Shown: positions 30,172-41,200 of the stretch, in pieces
How positions within the stretch are numbered: the stretch's first letter is position 1
Layout of the letters: each line of letters starts with the position of its first letter
DNA from: Nitzschia sp. pyKryTriq1
Taxonomy: Eukaryota; Bacillariophyta; Bacillariophyceae; Bacillariales; Bacillariaceae
NCBI GenBank assembly: GCA_956465555.1
Contig: OY101131.1
Span: 695,469 to 759,468, forward strand
Length of the DNA stretch: 64,000 nucleotides
Direction of reading: 5' to 3'
Made by a program: the position numbers and the translations under genes
The notes under the pieces: generated by a model
Seen by the model: only the letters and a program-made list of their open reading frames with translations
What the model was told of the DNA's origin: nothing
Databases searched by the model: none

Positions 30172-31170
30172 ATGTTGGTTCTGACGAAGCAAACCCTGTC
30201 GTGTTTTCTGCTTCTGGGTTTACCAGCAACTGCAAGTGCTTTCGCTCGCCCCACCCCGAGAAGTAGCAACAAATTCAAGAAGCAGCTGTCCACGCCGGAT
30301 ATTTCGACAAACATTTGTATCAGCAGAGGGGGCAGTGACACGGCTTTAAACAGCGCCATGCTTCCAGTCGCTATGGATGCTGCGTTGAAAGCTGGTCCCT
30401 TGGGAGTTGTGGCTTTGACAGGTGTGGCGGGTTCCGTTGTGCTCCCGCTCACATTTTATCGGCAAGGGTACTCTTTCAGTGTCGGGTATGGACTAAGCGT
30501 CTTTGCAATGGGCTTGGCTGTATTTCAGAGCTTCGAGATTGGATTCAGTTTGTCTCCTTTGTCCTTGCTCGCTACGGCCGTCATGTTTTATGGGGCTCGA
30601 CTCGGCACTTTTCTTCTCTTGAGGGAATTCACGGTTCCTTCCAAAAAGGCCCAGGTGAAGAGCTTCGACAAGAGTCCGCGTTTGAAGCGAATTCCATTGG
30701 CCTTGGGCGTCTCCATGTTCTATGCTTTTATGACGTCGCCATTGTTGTTTGCGGCCCGAGCCTCCTTGGAAAACAACGTGGTGATGAATGTTGGATTGGC
30801 TCTTGCGTGGCTGGGTGCTATAGTGGAGGCGATTACAGACTGTCAAAAGTTCTTGGTGAAGCGTGCCAGCACCGATGAAAACAAATTTGTAGGACCAACG
30901 GGTGGTTTCTACAGGCTTTGTCGTCACCCAAACTATTTTGCCGAAGTCTTTTACTGGTTTGGATTGTCGGTGGCCGGTGCACCATCGTTTGGCAACAACC
31001 CTATTGCATGGGTTTGTGCTGTCTTGGGCTTTTATGGTATCTTTGGAATTATGTCAGGGGCAGCCAAGCGATTGGATGGCAAACAAGAAGAAAAATATTT
31101 TGGACAAGAAGAGTATGAAAAGTATAAGAAAGACGTTCCTGCCTCGCTATGGCCGTGGGTCAGACCCTAG
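30172..31170 (+). CDS. Plastid-targeted DUF1295/ICMT-like membrane protein
   Basis: Single exon, 332 residues. The N-terminus has a signal peptide (LSCFLLLGLPATASAFA) with the diatom plastid motif ASAF at residues ~21-24 followed by a basic Ser-rich transit stretch, so import into the complex plastid is well supported. Six or so hydrophobic segments follow. The C-terminal signature GGFYRLCRHPNYFAEVFYWF (about 243-262) is the R-H-P-N-Y-x-x-E motif of the DUF1295/steroid 5-alpha-reductase and isoprenylcysteine methyltransferase superfamily. The family includes reductases and methyltransferases acting on lipids. The substrate in the plastid is unknown. The protein looks complete. Confidence 0.8.
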   Translation: MLVLTKQTLSCFLLLGLPATASAFARPTPRSSNKFKKQLSTPDISTNICISRGGSDTALNSAMLPVAMDAALKAGPLGVVALTGVAGSVVLPLTFYRQGYSFSVGYGLSVFAMGLAVFQSFEIGFSLSPLSLLATAVMFYGARLGTFLLLREFTVPSKKAQVKSFDKSPRLKRIPLALGVSMFYAFMTSPLLFAARASLENNVVMNVGLALAWLGAIVEAITDCQKFLVKRASTDENKFVGPTGGFYRLCRHPNYFAEVFYWFGLSVAGAPSFGNNPIAWVCAVLGFYGIFGIMSGAAKRLDGKQEEKYFGQEEYEKYKKDVPASLWPWVRP

Positions 31171-32324
31171 TAGAAGAATCAGCCTTTGTTGAACTAGCTA
31201 CTGTTATCATCTGCTGAAGTAAAAACATTTTTGGCGCTCTACTAGTAGTACTTGTACTCCTCGCCGTAGAATGGGGCTACGACTCGAGCAGAGGAGAGGA
31301 CTCAAGTCTTCTTGTTGAGATTGTTGTTCTTCTCCGCCCGTGCCCTCGTGGTCCCCTCTTGCAATTGTTAGCACTGCTGAAGTTCTCCTTGCTCCTGCCG
31401 CTTGCTTCAAGAACACCAACAGCAGCAGGAGGAGGCAGAACGTGACGAAGAGGAAGGAGGAGGAGTGAAAGCGCTCAGCAAAAAAGAACAGGAGGAGCCA
31501 AGCCTTGAGATTTTTCCGTGGTGGTGCCTTCCCTCTTGAAATCGTTCGCAGCACTAGTACTACTACTACTAGTATTACTGCTTGTTCTTGTGGTGCTGGT
31601 GGTGCTGCTGAAAGAAGTTCTTCTAGTTTTCCAGCAGCAGAAGAATAACACGACGAAGAACTACTACCAGTACTAGCTACTGCTGCTGCTCGTCTTTCAG
31701 CGCCCAGCAAACACTTCCCACGAGGGATACCTTCTCTCTCTCTCTCTCGTCTCTCCAGCAGTACTACTAGTAGTAGTACCAGTACTACTCCACTTCGAAA
31801 TGACTTCGAACCGGTACTATTGTAGACCTCGTCTGAGCTACCACCGCAGTTACGATGCGGTAGCGGCAAGAAAAAAAAATTATGTCGCAGTCGGAATTTT
31901 GAGTACCGGATGCTTGGTTGTAGCCACGATCAAGCTGGGAGCTTACTTAGACAAACCGGCGGAATCCTCAGTCTGGGTAATGTTTAATATACAAGGATGT
32001 AGATGTATATAATTCTCAATTGAAGTGGTGGCTCTAGCGGCTTCAAGAAAGTGGGTCCCACACGGGCGTCCTCCGTTTTTGCAGTAGATCTTAGTACAAA
32101 TTCTACGACAAATCTACTACTCGACGGCCAACTCAAACTGTGAACGTCTCCAGTGCCAAATTCACAGACGAAGAAAAGATGAATATCATCATCATAACAG
32201 GTCCGCTCATTAGTAGATAACAGCTCTGCCTCTTCACAGTTGAAACGAGAGGCTGCTGAAAGGCGCCGCCGAGGATGTTTCTCATATTTTTCGCCGAGAA
32301 TGTTTTTATTTCCTCCTCATCATC
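31171..32324. other. Low-complexity intergenic region
   Basis: About 1.15 kb. The part 31230-31800 is rich in CAG/CTG, GGA and CTACTAGTAG strings, with imperfectly repeated blocks such as CCTCTTGCAATTGTTAGCA (31358) and CCTCTTGAAATCGTTCGCAG (31530). There is a short CT run at 31735-31750. A 220-codon minus-strand frame here is hydrophobic/low-complexity and I do not consider it a gene. CGCTCTACTAGTAG near 31235 recalls the arms of the palindrome at 18766. Confidence 0.5.
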
Positions 32325-33671
32325 ATGCTTGGAGTTGCCCCTAAACAAACGTCCTCATCCATCAATCCTGCGTTGCCGCTACGAAAGGCAAAGGTGGCGG
32401 CGATGACCAAAATGATGGTGCTCGCAAATACCGAGCCCGTCGAGGGCGAGGGCAAAGAGCAACAGCAGAAGACGCCGAAAGCCGCTTCTCGTGGAAAAGT
32501 AACGGCGAAACCGAGGATAATGAGTCCTTCCCCCCATCGTCTGGTGCTACGAGCTGGATCACCGACCTCAGTGATGCACATCTCTTCGGCAGCCATCGCC
32601 CGAGAAGTCAAGAAGAAATCCAAGGTTCGCGGTGGGCGCCACAAGAACCGAAAAACTTTCCCGGTCAAGCTTTTTAATTTACTTGAAGGCGGCAAGTACA
32701 AGCAAGCTATCGACTGGACAGAGGATGGCGAGGCCTTCGTCATTAAGGACAAGTCGATGCTCGAGAAGGTTCTTCCAGAAGCTGGCTTCAGCCACATGAA
32801 GCTCCGATCGTTCCATCGGCAATGCTCCTACTGGTGCTTCCAACGCCGCCGTGTGGGTGCTACTACAACGCCAAGAAAGAACAACAAGACTGCTCTGACC
32901 GGGGATGATGCTGCAGCATCGATCGGAGGAGAAGAATGGTACCATCCGTACTTTGTAATGGGAATGCATACATCGTCGCTGACGTCCATCGTTCGAAGGG
33001 GTTTCAAGGGGCACTCAATCAAGAAAGAGGGGGTGACAATCTTCTTGAAGGAGAAGAGGGGCGGGGGCGCATCGGAAAAGGAGGGCAGCACTAGTAAATC
33101 CTCCTCGTCAGTAAGTGGAAAAGCGATCTACTCTTCCACCGCGTCTCAAGGGGTCCTTCCGAGGAGAATCAATTTTGATCAACCCAGTCCTCGTTGCAAA
33201 GACCAACAGCAAGAACAATACTCTGGGGATACCGTGTTCCCCATTGGTCTTCGGGAACAACAGAGCATCAAGACAGAGGACATGGTCACGGATCATATTG
33301 ATGGTGGTGGCCCCGTTCCTATGGTATACGATTCATCGTCCCGCCCAGCCAAGGAGGCAGCACAGGAAACAGGTGGTTCACTATTTCCATCATCATGCGG
33401 GGTTCTCCAAGATCATGATCGCCACTTTGGATTGTTCTTCTTGAAGGCGGATGAAGAAGATTCGAGCACAGCAATGGACTTTTCCTTTTTGGTGGATGAG
33501 GACACGCCTAAAGACGAAGAGGTGGAGGACTTTCTACGGTCCCTACCAATCCATGACATGGAAACCGATCGCTCGGACGACGAAGACTGTCTGTCCTCTT
33601 TTTGTGACTTATTTTCGATTGCCGATCAAGCCCTCATTGGGGAGGAAAGTATCTTGACAGCAGCTGTCTAA
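32325..33671 (+). CDS. HSF-type transcription factor
   Basis: Single exon, 448 residues. A heat-shock-factor DNA-binding domain lies at about residues 110-225: FPVKLFNLLEGGKYKQAIDW, AFVIKDKSMLEKVLPEAGFS, HMKLRSFHRQCSYWCFQRRR and EEWYHPYFVMGMHTSSLTSI followed by VRRGFKG. The recognition helix keeps S-F-x-R-Q but has CSYW where most HSFs have LNxYGF. A ~25-residue insert (ATTTPRKNNKTALTGDD...) separates it from the last part of the domain. HSF families are strongly expanded in diatoms and most members are not tied to heat shock. No clear coiled-coil trimerisation region is visible; the C-terminal third is Ser/Asp/Glu-rich and could be an activation region. It presumably acts in the nucleus as a sequence-specific regulator. 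Confidence 0.85.
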   Translation: MLGVAPKQTSSSINPALPLRKAKVAAMTKMMVLANTEPVEGEGKEQQQKTPKAASRGKVTAKPRIMSPSPHRLVLRAGSPTSVMHISSAAIAREVKKKSKVRGGRHKNRKTFPVKLFNLLEGGKYKQAIDWTEDGEAFVIKDKSMLEKVLPEAGFSHMKLRSFHRQCSYWCFQRRRVGATTTPRKNNKTALTGDDAAASIGGEEWYHPYFVMGMHTSSLTSIVRRGFKGHSIKKEGVTIFLKEKRGGGASEKEGSTSKSSSSVSGKAIYSSTASQGVLPRRINFDQPSPRCKDQQQEQYSGDTVFPIGLREQQSIKTEDMVTDHIDGGGPVPMVYDSSSRPAKEAAQETGGSLFPSSCGVLQDHDRHFGLFFLKADEEDSSTAMDFSFLVDEDTPKDEEVEDFLRSLPIHDMETDRSDDEDCLSSFCDLFSIADQALIGEESILTAAV

Positions 33672-33879
33672 GGCACGAGGAAAGGAGAGGGCGGGGAACA
33701 CCAACAGGAGGGAACAGCTGCTGGATATCATTAACATACAGCAGCAGGGGTACTAGAGCTCCACCACTAGCCCATGGTTTATAAAGAAGAATAGTGGTGA
33801 GATATTCTTGACCTTGTAGTATTGCAAATGAATAACTGGCACCAGCTAACCAACAGCAAGGAGACTTACATTACCTGCT

Positions 33880-36809
33880 TCAAAAATCAAAGCTGGCAAA
33901 ACTTTTGTCGAAGTCGGCCCTGTTTCGAGCGCTGTCGTCTACCCAGTCATCCTGTTTTGCATCTTCGACATCACCATGGGTGCTGCTGTGTACACTTGAA
34001 ATGCCAAGCTGGGTAAGAGACATGTGCTGCTTCGGCATGAGACGCCCGACGTCGCTTTTGCTTCGGCTCGGGAGCCCACCTCTCCGTGCCAGTAATGGAC
34101 GGGGACGTTTTGACCCGTCGCCACTTTGACTTAGAGTTCGAAGTGGAGCCTTCTGCGTCAGTGCCCCAGAGGATTCGCCATCCTGTTGATCCAGTGCTGC
34201 AAAAATGTTATTTTTCCGGGATGATCGTTGCGAATTTTTCTCGGCCACCTTGCCCCGACTCATTCGATGCCGTGTATTTTCGAATCTGTCGTTTCCTCCC
34301 ACACATCGGGTAGCTTCTGTTAGTGAACCGTTTAGGTTCGTCTTGGGTACACTTCGATTCCCTGCACTCATGGAATAAGAAGAATTTGAAGAAACCACCT
34401 GGAAGCTGTCCTCGCCCTCTGTATCCTGATACGAACTCTTCGAGCCTCCTGATTTTTGACTAGTTCTGCTTTTTTCCGAGAAAACAGAGTCAAGGCCCAA
34501 AGAAATACTCCCTTGCGACGCATTCCCATTGAATTTACTGCTCTGGCTGAGCGCTCCTTTGAGGGACACTCTCTTCTTCAGTGGAGAAATTGTATCTCCC
34601 CCCTCGGTGTTTCTAAATGTTGCTGGTTCCGATACCACTGTGCCCCCCCCTCCCGTCATTTCCGACTTCCTCGTCTTCTGAACGTGTCGTGTTAATGCAG
34701 CAGGCTCCGAAACGACACTTCGATTGGAATCACGAACATCTCTGCGACTGGATGCCTTCATCAGCTCTCCCAATGTGTCAGCTTTGGACGTACGACTCCT
34801 GCTTCTCTCGCGAGCGGTCCGCCTGCTGGCGCTTTCCCTTATGCTAGAGGTCTTTCGTTCCGTGTCGTCTCTTGACGCCCCGCGCGTTCGAATTCTAGAA
34901 GTGCTGCGACTTCTTCCGCGAGAAGAGCGGCTGGCCGAAGGATCTTTCTTGGGTGACCCTTCTGTAGCCTGTTCCTTTCCGACTGACGGTGATCGATGGC
35001 TACGCCTGCGGGAAGATGATGATTCCTCGGTATCCTCCTTACGGACCCTGGAACTACTTCTAGCACGTGTGGAGGAACCTTCTGTCGTTTTTCGCTCACT
35101 TTTTGCTGAAGGAGATCGGTGCCTGTGTCTTTGAGGCCGGGTTTCTCCAGCTGTGTCTTTGAAAGCTTGGGAACTACTTCTACTGAGACGATGCCTGCGC
35201 GGCGAAGAACCAACACCACGATCTTTGATCCGTATCTTCATTGGACTTGGCGTTCTTCTCGAAGACCTCTTGGAGGGGCTACGCGAGTTTCTTTTTCGAC
35301 TGCTACTCCTCCGAGTGGGTCTTTTCTCGCCCTTCTCGGGCTCCACGCTAGAATCTCGACGTTCCCGGTCCTGACTTCGGTCTCTGTTTACTCGGAGTCT
35401 CGAAGAACTCCTTTCCAGGCCCGAGTCATTGGAAGAGCGGAGTCTCGAAGAACTCCTTTCCCGGCCCGCGTCATCATTGGAAGCCCTATCGCGGAGTCGA
35501 GAGGTGCTTCTCTCCCGCCCTCGAGCTGTGCTTGGCTTTCGGGAATAAAGACTCAGCCTCCCATTAGCTGGTGAAGGCATACTCTTGCTTGCTACAAGGG
35601 TCGGTCTTGATCTCCCTGCTGCCGGCGTTTCTGGGACCACCTTTTCGTCGTTGTCGTCGTCGTCGTCGTCACCCCCGTCTTCAAGTGGATTGAAACCTAT
35701 AGAGCCTTTGGAATCATGAAAAGAGGTCCGTCTAGGATCTCGGTAACTGTCACGCCTTGCTAACCTAAAAGAATTGGAGTGCTCGGGTTTCCCCCGGTCT
35801 TCCCGCGTTTGCCGTTCCGATTTTTCTCTCGAACCAGGACTCGCCGACTTTGAAGCAAAACTACCTTCCAGATCCCAACCCGAAATAGATGCCGATGTCA
35901 TATTATTTCCCCGCTGTGGATCAAATGATTTCCGTCTTTTCGAAAGGGCAACAGGACTCGCGATAGACTTGGTCGTCTCGGATTGTCGACGATCGAGTCT
36001 CTGCATTGGAAATTGTGCTTTGGTCTTACCGGTATGATTGTTGTCACTTGATTGTTCGAAGCCCGAAGCACTTGTGTTCAGCGTTCCTTCTGTCACCGAT
36101 GCTGCCAGTTTATCCATGTTGGACTGAGATCCACCACCATCCTTGTTCTTGAGAAATGTCATGAGCGATCTTCGGCCAGAGGAATAGGACGGTGTCGAGG
36201 GCGTGGAGGGTGACAATAAATTGGCGTGCTTTTGAGTGATATATTTGTAGTGCGAAGATTTGCTGTAATACACGAATTCGACATATTTGTTCCTGATAAA
36301 TCGTTGCCTGGAAGCCTCATGAGCTCCAGCCAACGGTTTGATACTGGCGGCTGACTCTTTTTGATTTTCCTTCAATGTCCCTTCGTAAATCTGATTGACA
36401 TATTTGTTTCCTGACTTCTCTGCTGACTCAACATCGTACTCAGACCCTGAACAATAAGTAAGAGAGAGAGACCAAGCAAGAACCAAGAGATGATATATGA
36501 TATATGAGTGGGTATTATTACAGTCCAATCGAAACATGCCCATCAAGAGGCTCACAACATACATTCGTCGAGGGTGATGTTCTTTACTTGAGAAACTTGT
36601 GGACCTAGCTGTCGATGTGCCTCGGCGCACTTGTAGCATAGAAAGGCAACCAGATCTCTGCTCCCCATTGGAGCATGCCTGGGCGGAGGAATAATTGCCC
36701 CCCAGGTCGGCGCCTTCTCGGGGCAATCACAGCAAACTCGATTGTTGGTTTTCTTTGCCAAGTGTGCCAGCCGTTTTCGGGAGCCCTTCTGCGGGCTGGC
36801 AGAAGTCAT
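33880..36809 (-). CDS. ArfGAP-domain protein with long RS-rich tail
   Basis: Two exons, 36809-36563 and 36446-33880, joined across a 116 bp GTATGT...TTCAG intron (phase 1), give 937 residues. The ArfGAP domain spans about residues 13-145: a CCDC zinc pair, CYKC, then AEAHRQLG with the catalytic Arg five residues after the last Cys. SQVKNITLDEWSEYDVES and GNKYVNQIYEG, completed only by splicing, and FIRNKYVEFVYY follow. The spacing between the Cys pairs is 28 residues instead of the usual 16 or so, owing to a Pro-rich insert (IIPPPRHAPMGSR). Such proteins stimulate GTP hydrolysis by Arf in vesicle traffic. The remaining ~780 residues are disordered and Ser/Arg-rich, including a duplicated ERSSSRLR block and an RS core (SRSPSKRSSRRTPSP), probably heavily phosphorylated. 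Confidence 0.85.
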
Positions 36810-36845
36810 GACGACGCCAGCAAACTGAAAATCAAAGTAGAGGAG

Positions 36846-36869
36846 TCGTCGTCGTCGTCGTCGTCGTCA
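36846..36869 (+). repeat. (CGT)n microsatellite
   Basis: About eight GTC/CGT units just upstream of the ArfGAP start codon, in its probable 5' UTR. Confidence 0.85.
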
Positions 36870-37530
36870 AGCCTCAAAACTGGATGGCACAGCGTGCAGT
36901 CAGCATAGATGGTGCTAGTAGTAGTAGACTACCGGTACCATACACAGGTATTAATAAAAGGTAGAGGAGAGCAACCAACAGAAAATTTTATTGTGAACCA
37001 TGCTTCAGTTTTTACTGCGGTGGATGTCTACTGGTATTTGAATTTTATTCGTGCGATGTGGGATGCGGGTGTGATGCGCGTGATGGGCGATACCAGATAC
37101 CAGTACCAGGTACCGTACTGCGAAAGTGAAAGTTAGTACTGTACCTGTACTCGTATTGTACCCGTATGTACTGTAGAGCCACATGCAGGGCGCTGGTAGA
37201 CTACTATCACGTTCGCTGGTTCTTTTTTTTTAAATCCATGTAGTCAATTGCTTTCAAGCGTTGCGCGTTCCATGATAATGTGCGTGAATGAATGATGATG
37301 CGAGATGTATGGTACAGTACCTGGTACGGTCGGTAGAATACAGGTACTTATGCCCTACCGGTACCTCTGCCGTCGTGTTTCCCCGGGCCGGGGCGAGCGT
37401 ACCGGTAACAGTACACCGGTAACAGTACACCGGTACAGTACCGGTACGTGCTTGTACGGTGGTACAGTACCGGTACCGGATACCAAGTACCTGGTACCAG
37501 TTAGAGTATGGCGCGTCGGCGTGCGTGGCA

Positions 37531-37830
37531 TCAGAACGAGAGTTCAGTATTCAGTACCGGCATAATCTCTTCCAAGAGTTCGTCAAGCTTTTCCATTGGG
37601 CGCCTCATGATATCGTGGTTTTTGGTCATCGAAGAGACCGAACCTACCAACTCGGGATTGCTGAGATACTTAATATCTGCGACATAATCGGGCTTAATTA
37701 CACTTTTGGCTACAATGATTCTGGTCTTGAAAAGCCTTCGATAATCGCCGGATGTCCGACGATAAGCTGTGTCATGACTGCTTTTCGCTCCGCGGGAAGC
37801 GGAAGAATAGAATAGGCCCTCAAGTAGAAA
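37531..37830 (-). pseudogene. Possible gene relic or terminal exon
   Basis: A 100-codon minus-strand frame without an early Met ends in a stop at 37531. It reads protein-like: IIVAKSVIKPDYVADIKYLS, then NPELVGSVSSMTKNHDIMRR and PMEKLDELLEEIMP. An overlapping frame over its first half (LPLPAERKAVMTQLIVGHPA, IIEGFSRPESL) also looks coding. That may mean a frame-disrupted host gene remnant, or exons whose junctions I cannot place. A further frame at 37866-38087 (minus; LNETDAVLIAWDGAFAFIFA) could belong to it. No family recognised. It lies head-to-head with the giant gene. Confidence 0.3.
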
Positions 37831-38255
37831 CTAGTACTGACTTTTGCGTAGAACGGACGAGCGAGTCAGCCAGACAATGGAGAAAGCGTTCCCGCAAAGA
37901 AAACCACTGACTTTTTGTTGATCTTGTGGCCGTCAGCTGTCCAGCGTCGAGAGCTGCCCCCGAAGACCACCACACTTCGCCGCACGGGGCGTTCTACGTT
38001 TTGCCTCGCGAAAATAAACGCAAACGCACCATCCCAAGCTATTAGCACCGCATCTGTCTCATTCAAGTGCACCTGCACCGACAACAACTGCTTACTACCT
38101 TGCTTTCGAAAGCTATCAGCTCCCAGCTTTCACTACAACAGCTATCACATCGACTTACTTTGACAAATAGGCCTTCTTGACACTTGCTAGCTCAAGTGTT
38201 ATTATTATTTCAGTCTTAGTTTTCTCAAACACAACAAATCAAATAACACAACATC

Positions 38256-41200
38256 ATGGGTTGGTGGACTCTTGGTACCGAAGACGATGATTCATCCGCA
38301 GGATCCTCCGCTGGAGCCCCCCCTGCTGGCCGAGGAGGTCGCACCGGACGTGGAATCACCGGAGGCCGTGTGTCTACCGGCAGAATGGCGGCCCGAGGCC
38401 GCGGACGAGGCCGAGGAGCCGTGAAGACGAAGGATGGCATCCGTCCTTCCAACGAGCAGGACGAGGCGCCGTCTCTCTTCACTTCCATCGGACGCATGGT
38501 CAACACGTTGGCGGGAGTCGACGACGAGACCACCGTCGCGTCTGCCAAGTACCCCGGAGGCAACAAGGGAGCTGCCAAGGCCGGAAACAACGCAGATGAA
38601 GCCCAGCGAAGAGCCAACGAAATGGCGAATGCTATGTCCTGGCTTACCAGTGGGGAAGCAGAGCCCGAGCCCGAAACGGCCCCCGCTCCAGGATCCGGTC
38701 TCTTCACCGGAGGCGATAACTGGTGGGAGAAAGACGAAGCATCCTTGGTCAGCGACGATGTGTCCCTTTTCTCTTCGAACACAGACTTCAAGTTGCAAGA
38801 CGCGCCTGATTTGATGACTATGTTGAAACAGAAGCAAGAAGAAAATGCCAAGAGACTGGCCGCTGGTGACGACAAGTCGGTTGCCACTAACTTCAAGAAG
38901 CCAAAGACTCTCACGGGAGAGTCCCTTCAGCAAGCTATGGAGCGAGCGACTCGCATGGCTTCCGCTATGGAATGGTGGCAGACCACCTTTATGGACGCTG
39001 ATGGATCCTACTCCAGCGACGCTCCCAAGACTCTCGAGGAGACTTTGGAAATGAAGAAGGTCATGGAATGGTGGTCTGCTAACCCCGACTACGTCCCTTC
39101 CACTTCCAAGGGGTATCCCAAGGATAAGAAGAAGGCCATGAAGGTTCAAAAGGCTCTCCGTGGCTACGGAAAGCCCGAGCTCGCTGCGGAAGCGCAGGCC
39201 CGCGAGTTGCGGGAAGCCGTCCAGTGGTGGACCACCCAAGGGCAGCAGCATGTGCAGGATGTGCAAATCCTCGAGCACGATCAGTCTACCTTCAAACGTG
39301 TGAACGATTTGTTCGGAGGATGGCAGCTCAAGGGATTGCCGCAGCCCGAATGGACCAAGTTTGATGCTCGCCAGAATAAGCAGGAGGCCTTGCGACGTGC
39401 GCAGGATTTGCAAGCTTGTCTCGACCTCGTCTTGTCGGGGCGCTTTGAGGCTTCGCACCCTCACTACCTTCAAGCGATGAACCGCGTCAAGGATCTCTTG
39501 GTGGATTGGCAATTCAAGCAAGACAACTCGGCCACCGAGTTGGAAACCGCCATGAAGTGGTGGATGGCTCATGCCTCCACCTACGACCCTTTGACGGCTT
39601 CCGAAGAGGATTCCATGCATTTCCGCAACTGCAAGACCCTGCTTTCCAAATTTGGATACAAGGAAGGGGATGACTGGGAGTCCCGCAACAAAGCCATCCA
39701 GAAGGCTCTTCAACTGTGGAACAAGTACAAGGATGTCCCCCCTGAACAATTGGATGCCGATACGCTCGCTCAACTGAAGATGGTAGAGCAAGCGTTGTTG
39801 CAATTGAAGCGAGATCAATTGACACCCACTTCCATGAAGGCGCTATCGGGTGAGATTACTTCTGTCCTCAAGTGGTACAGCTCCAAGGGACACACGATCC
39901 AAGACCTCTCGGACCCCAGCGATGTGGCTTCGTTCGCAAAGGCGCAAGGTCTCTTGACTTTGTGGGGATACAAAGTCGATCCTACCCCGGAACAGCTGAA
40001 GGAGATTGCCGACTCGCTCATCTTCTTCCGACGCAATGGCTACAATCCCGAGATCTTTGATCAGTACGACGGCGAAGAGGGAGCCAAGTTCCGTCGCTTG
40101 CAGCAAGCTATGATGGATTGGCGTCTTCAAAACGCCGAGTCCTCTGAGCTGATCGGCGATGAAGCCGAAGGAGTGGCCCGAGAAATGGATTCGACTCTTG
40201 ACTGGTGGCGCGACGAAGGAGAAACCTTTAACCCCAAGACCTCCCGGCCTGCTGATATCTTCTCGGCCGAGAAGATCAAGCTTTTGGTGGACCACTGGAA
40301 GCCAAACCGTAATGTCGAGCAAACATTCACTTGGAAACGTACCAAGAAGGATTGCGCCGAAATTCAAGAGGCAATTAACCTCTGGAGAGACAATGGCAAG
40401 ACTTTTGACTCCGAGAGTGTTCGTCTCATGAAGCCCAAGGAGCGGGCTCTCATGCAAAAGTTGCAAGAAGCTTTCTTGGCGTGGCGTCGCCACAATGCTT
40501 CCAACTTGGGCAAGACTGAGGCCGAGCAGACCGTCAAAGACATGATCAACGCCATGAACTGGTGGAAGAAGAAGGGCAAGGAGTATGACGCTGTCGAACA
40601 ACGTCTTGAGACCGTCCCTGCCATGATGCGCCACAAGGTTGTCAGCGATACTTTGGCCGACTGGCATCGCGAAAACGGCGGCCTGGGCGAGCACGACTTC
40701 AAGCACCTCAGCGCGAAGGATGCCAAGAAGATTGCAGCGGACGTCGCTGATTCTCTGAACTGGTGGCAACGCAATGGGAAAGACATGGACGTCTCCAAGG
40801 ATATGGACGATGAGGCGAATTTCCTCAAAGCGCAGCGCTTGGCCCAGTTCTGGAAAAAGGCTAATATGTCAAAGGAGGAACGCGAAGAAGCTTCGAAGGA
40901 CATGACCGATACCATTCGCTGGATGCGTGGAAAGTCGAAGGAATTCAACCTTGACGAGGTGGACGATGCTCGTGCCGAGGATTTGGCTAAGCTCTTCAAG
41001 GTCTGGGGTTACAAGAAGGCCAGCAAGCCCAAGATGGTCGCAAAGGACATTGAGGACTCGCTCGATTGGTGGCGCCGCAACCAGTTCTCTGTCGATGCTA
41101 CTGGCAAGATCCCTGCCGATGCCGACAAGATGAAGAAACTGGATCAGTTGGCACAAGCCTGGTACGACCTCAAGCATCCCGACCAAGGCATCCCTGACGC

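Larger units (their letters stand above)
36810..38255. other. Upstream region of the giant gene: GTAC-dense island and possible coding relic
   Basis: Contains a (CGT)n microsatellite at about 36846-36869, the densest GTACCGGTAC island of the window (37085-37500), and a coding-like minus-strand stretch (37531-37830). The part 37870-38255 presumably holds the promoter and 5' UTR of the giant gene; the ATG context at 38256 is ACATCATGGG. Confidence 0.55.

Noticed and set aside
31207-31869. A 220-codon minus-strand frame in a spacer
   Set aside because: Low-complexity Leu/Val and Ser/Ala runs that follow the CAG/CTG and CTACTAGTAG character of the DNA; no convincing start or domain.
38292-39818. 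A 508-codon minus-strand frame over the start of the giant gene
   Set aside because: Antisense shadow of the biased plus-strand codons; the plus strand has a continuous frame with repeat structure here.
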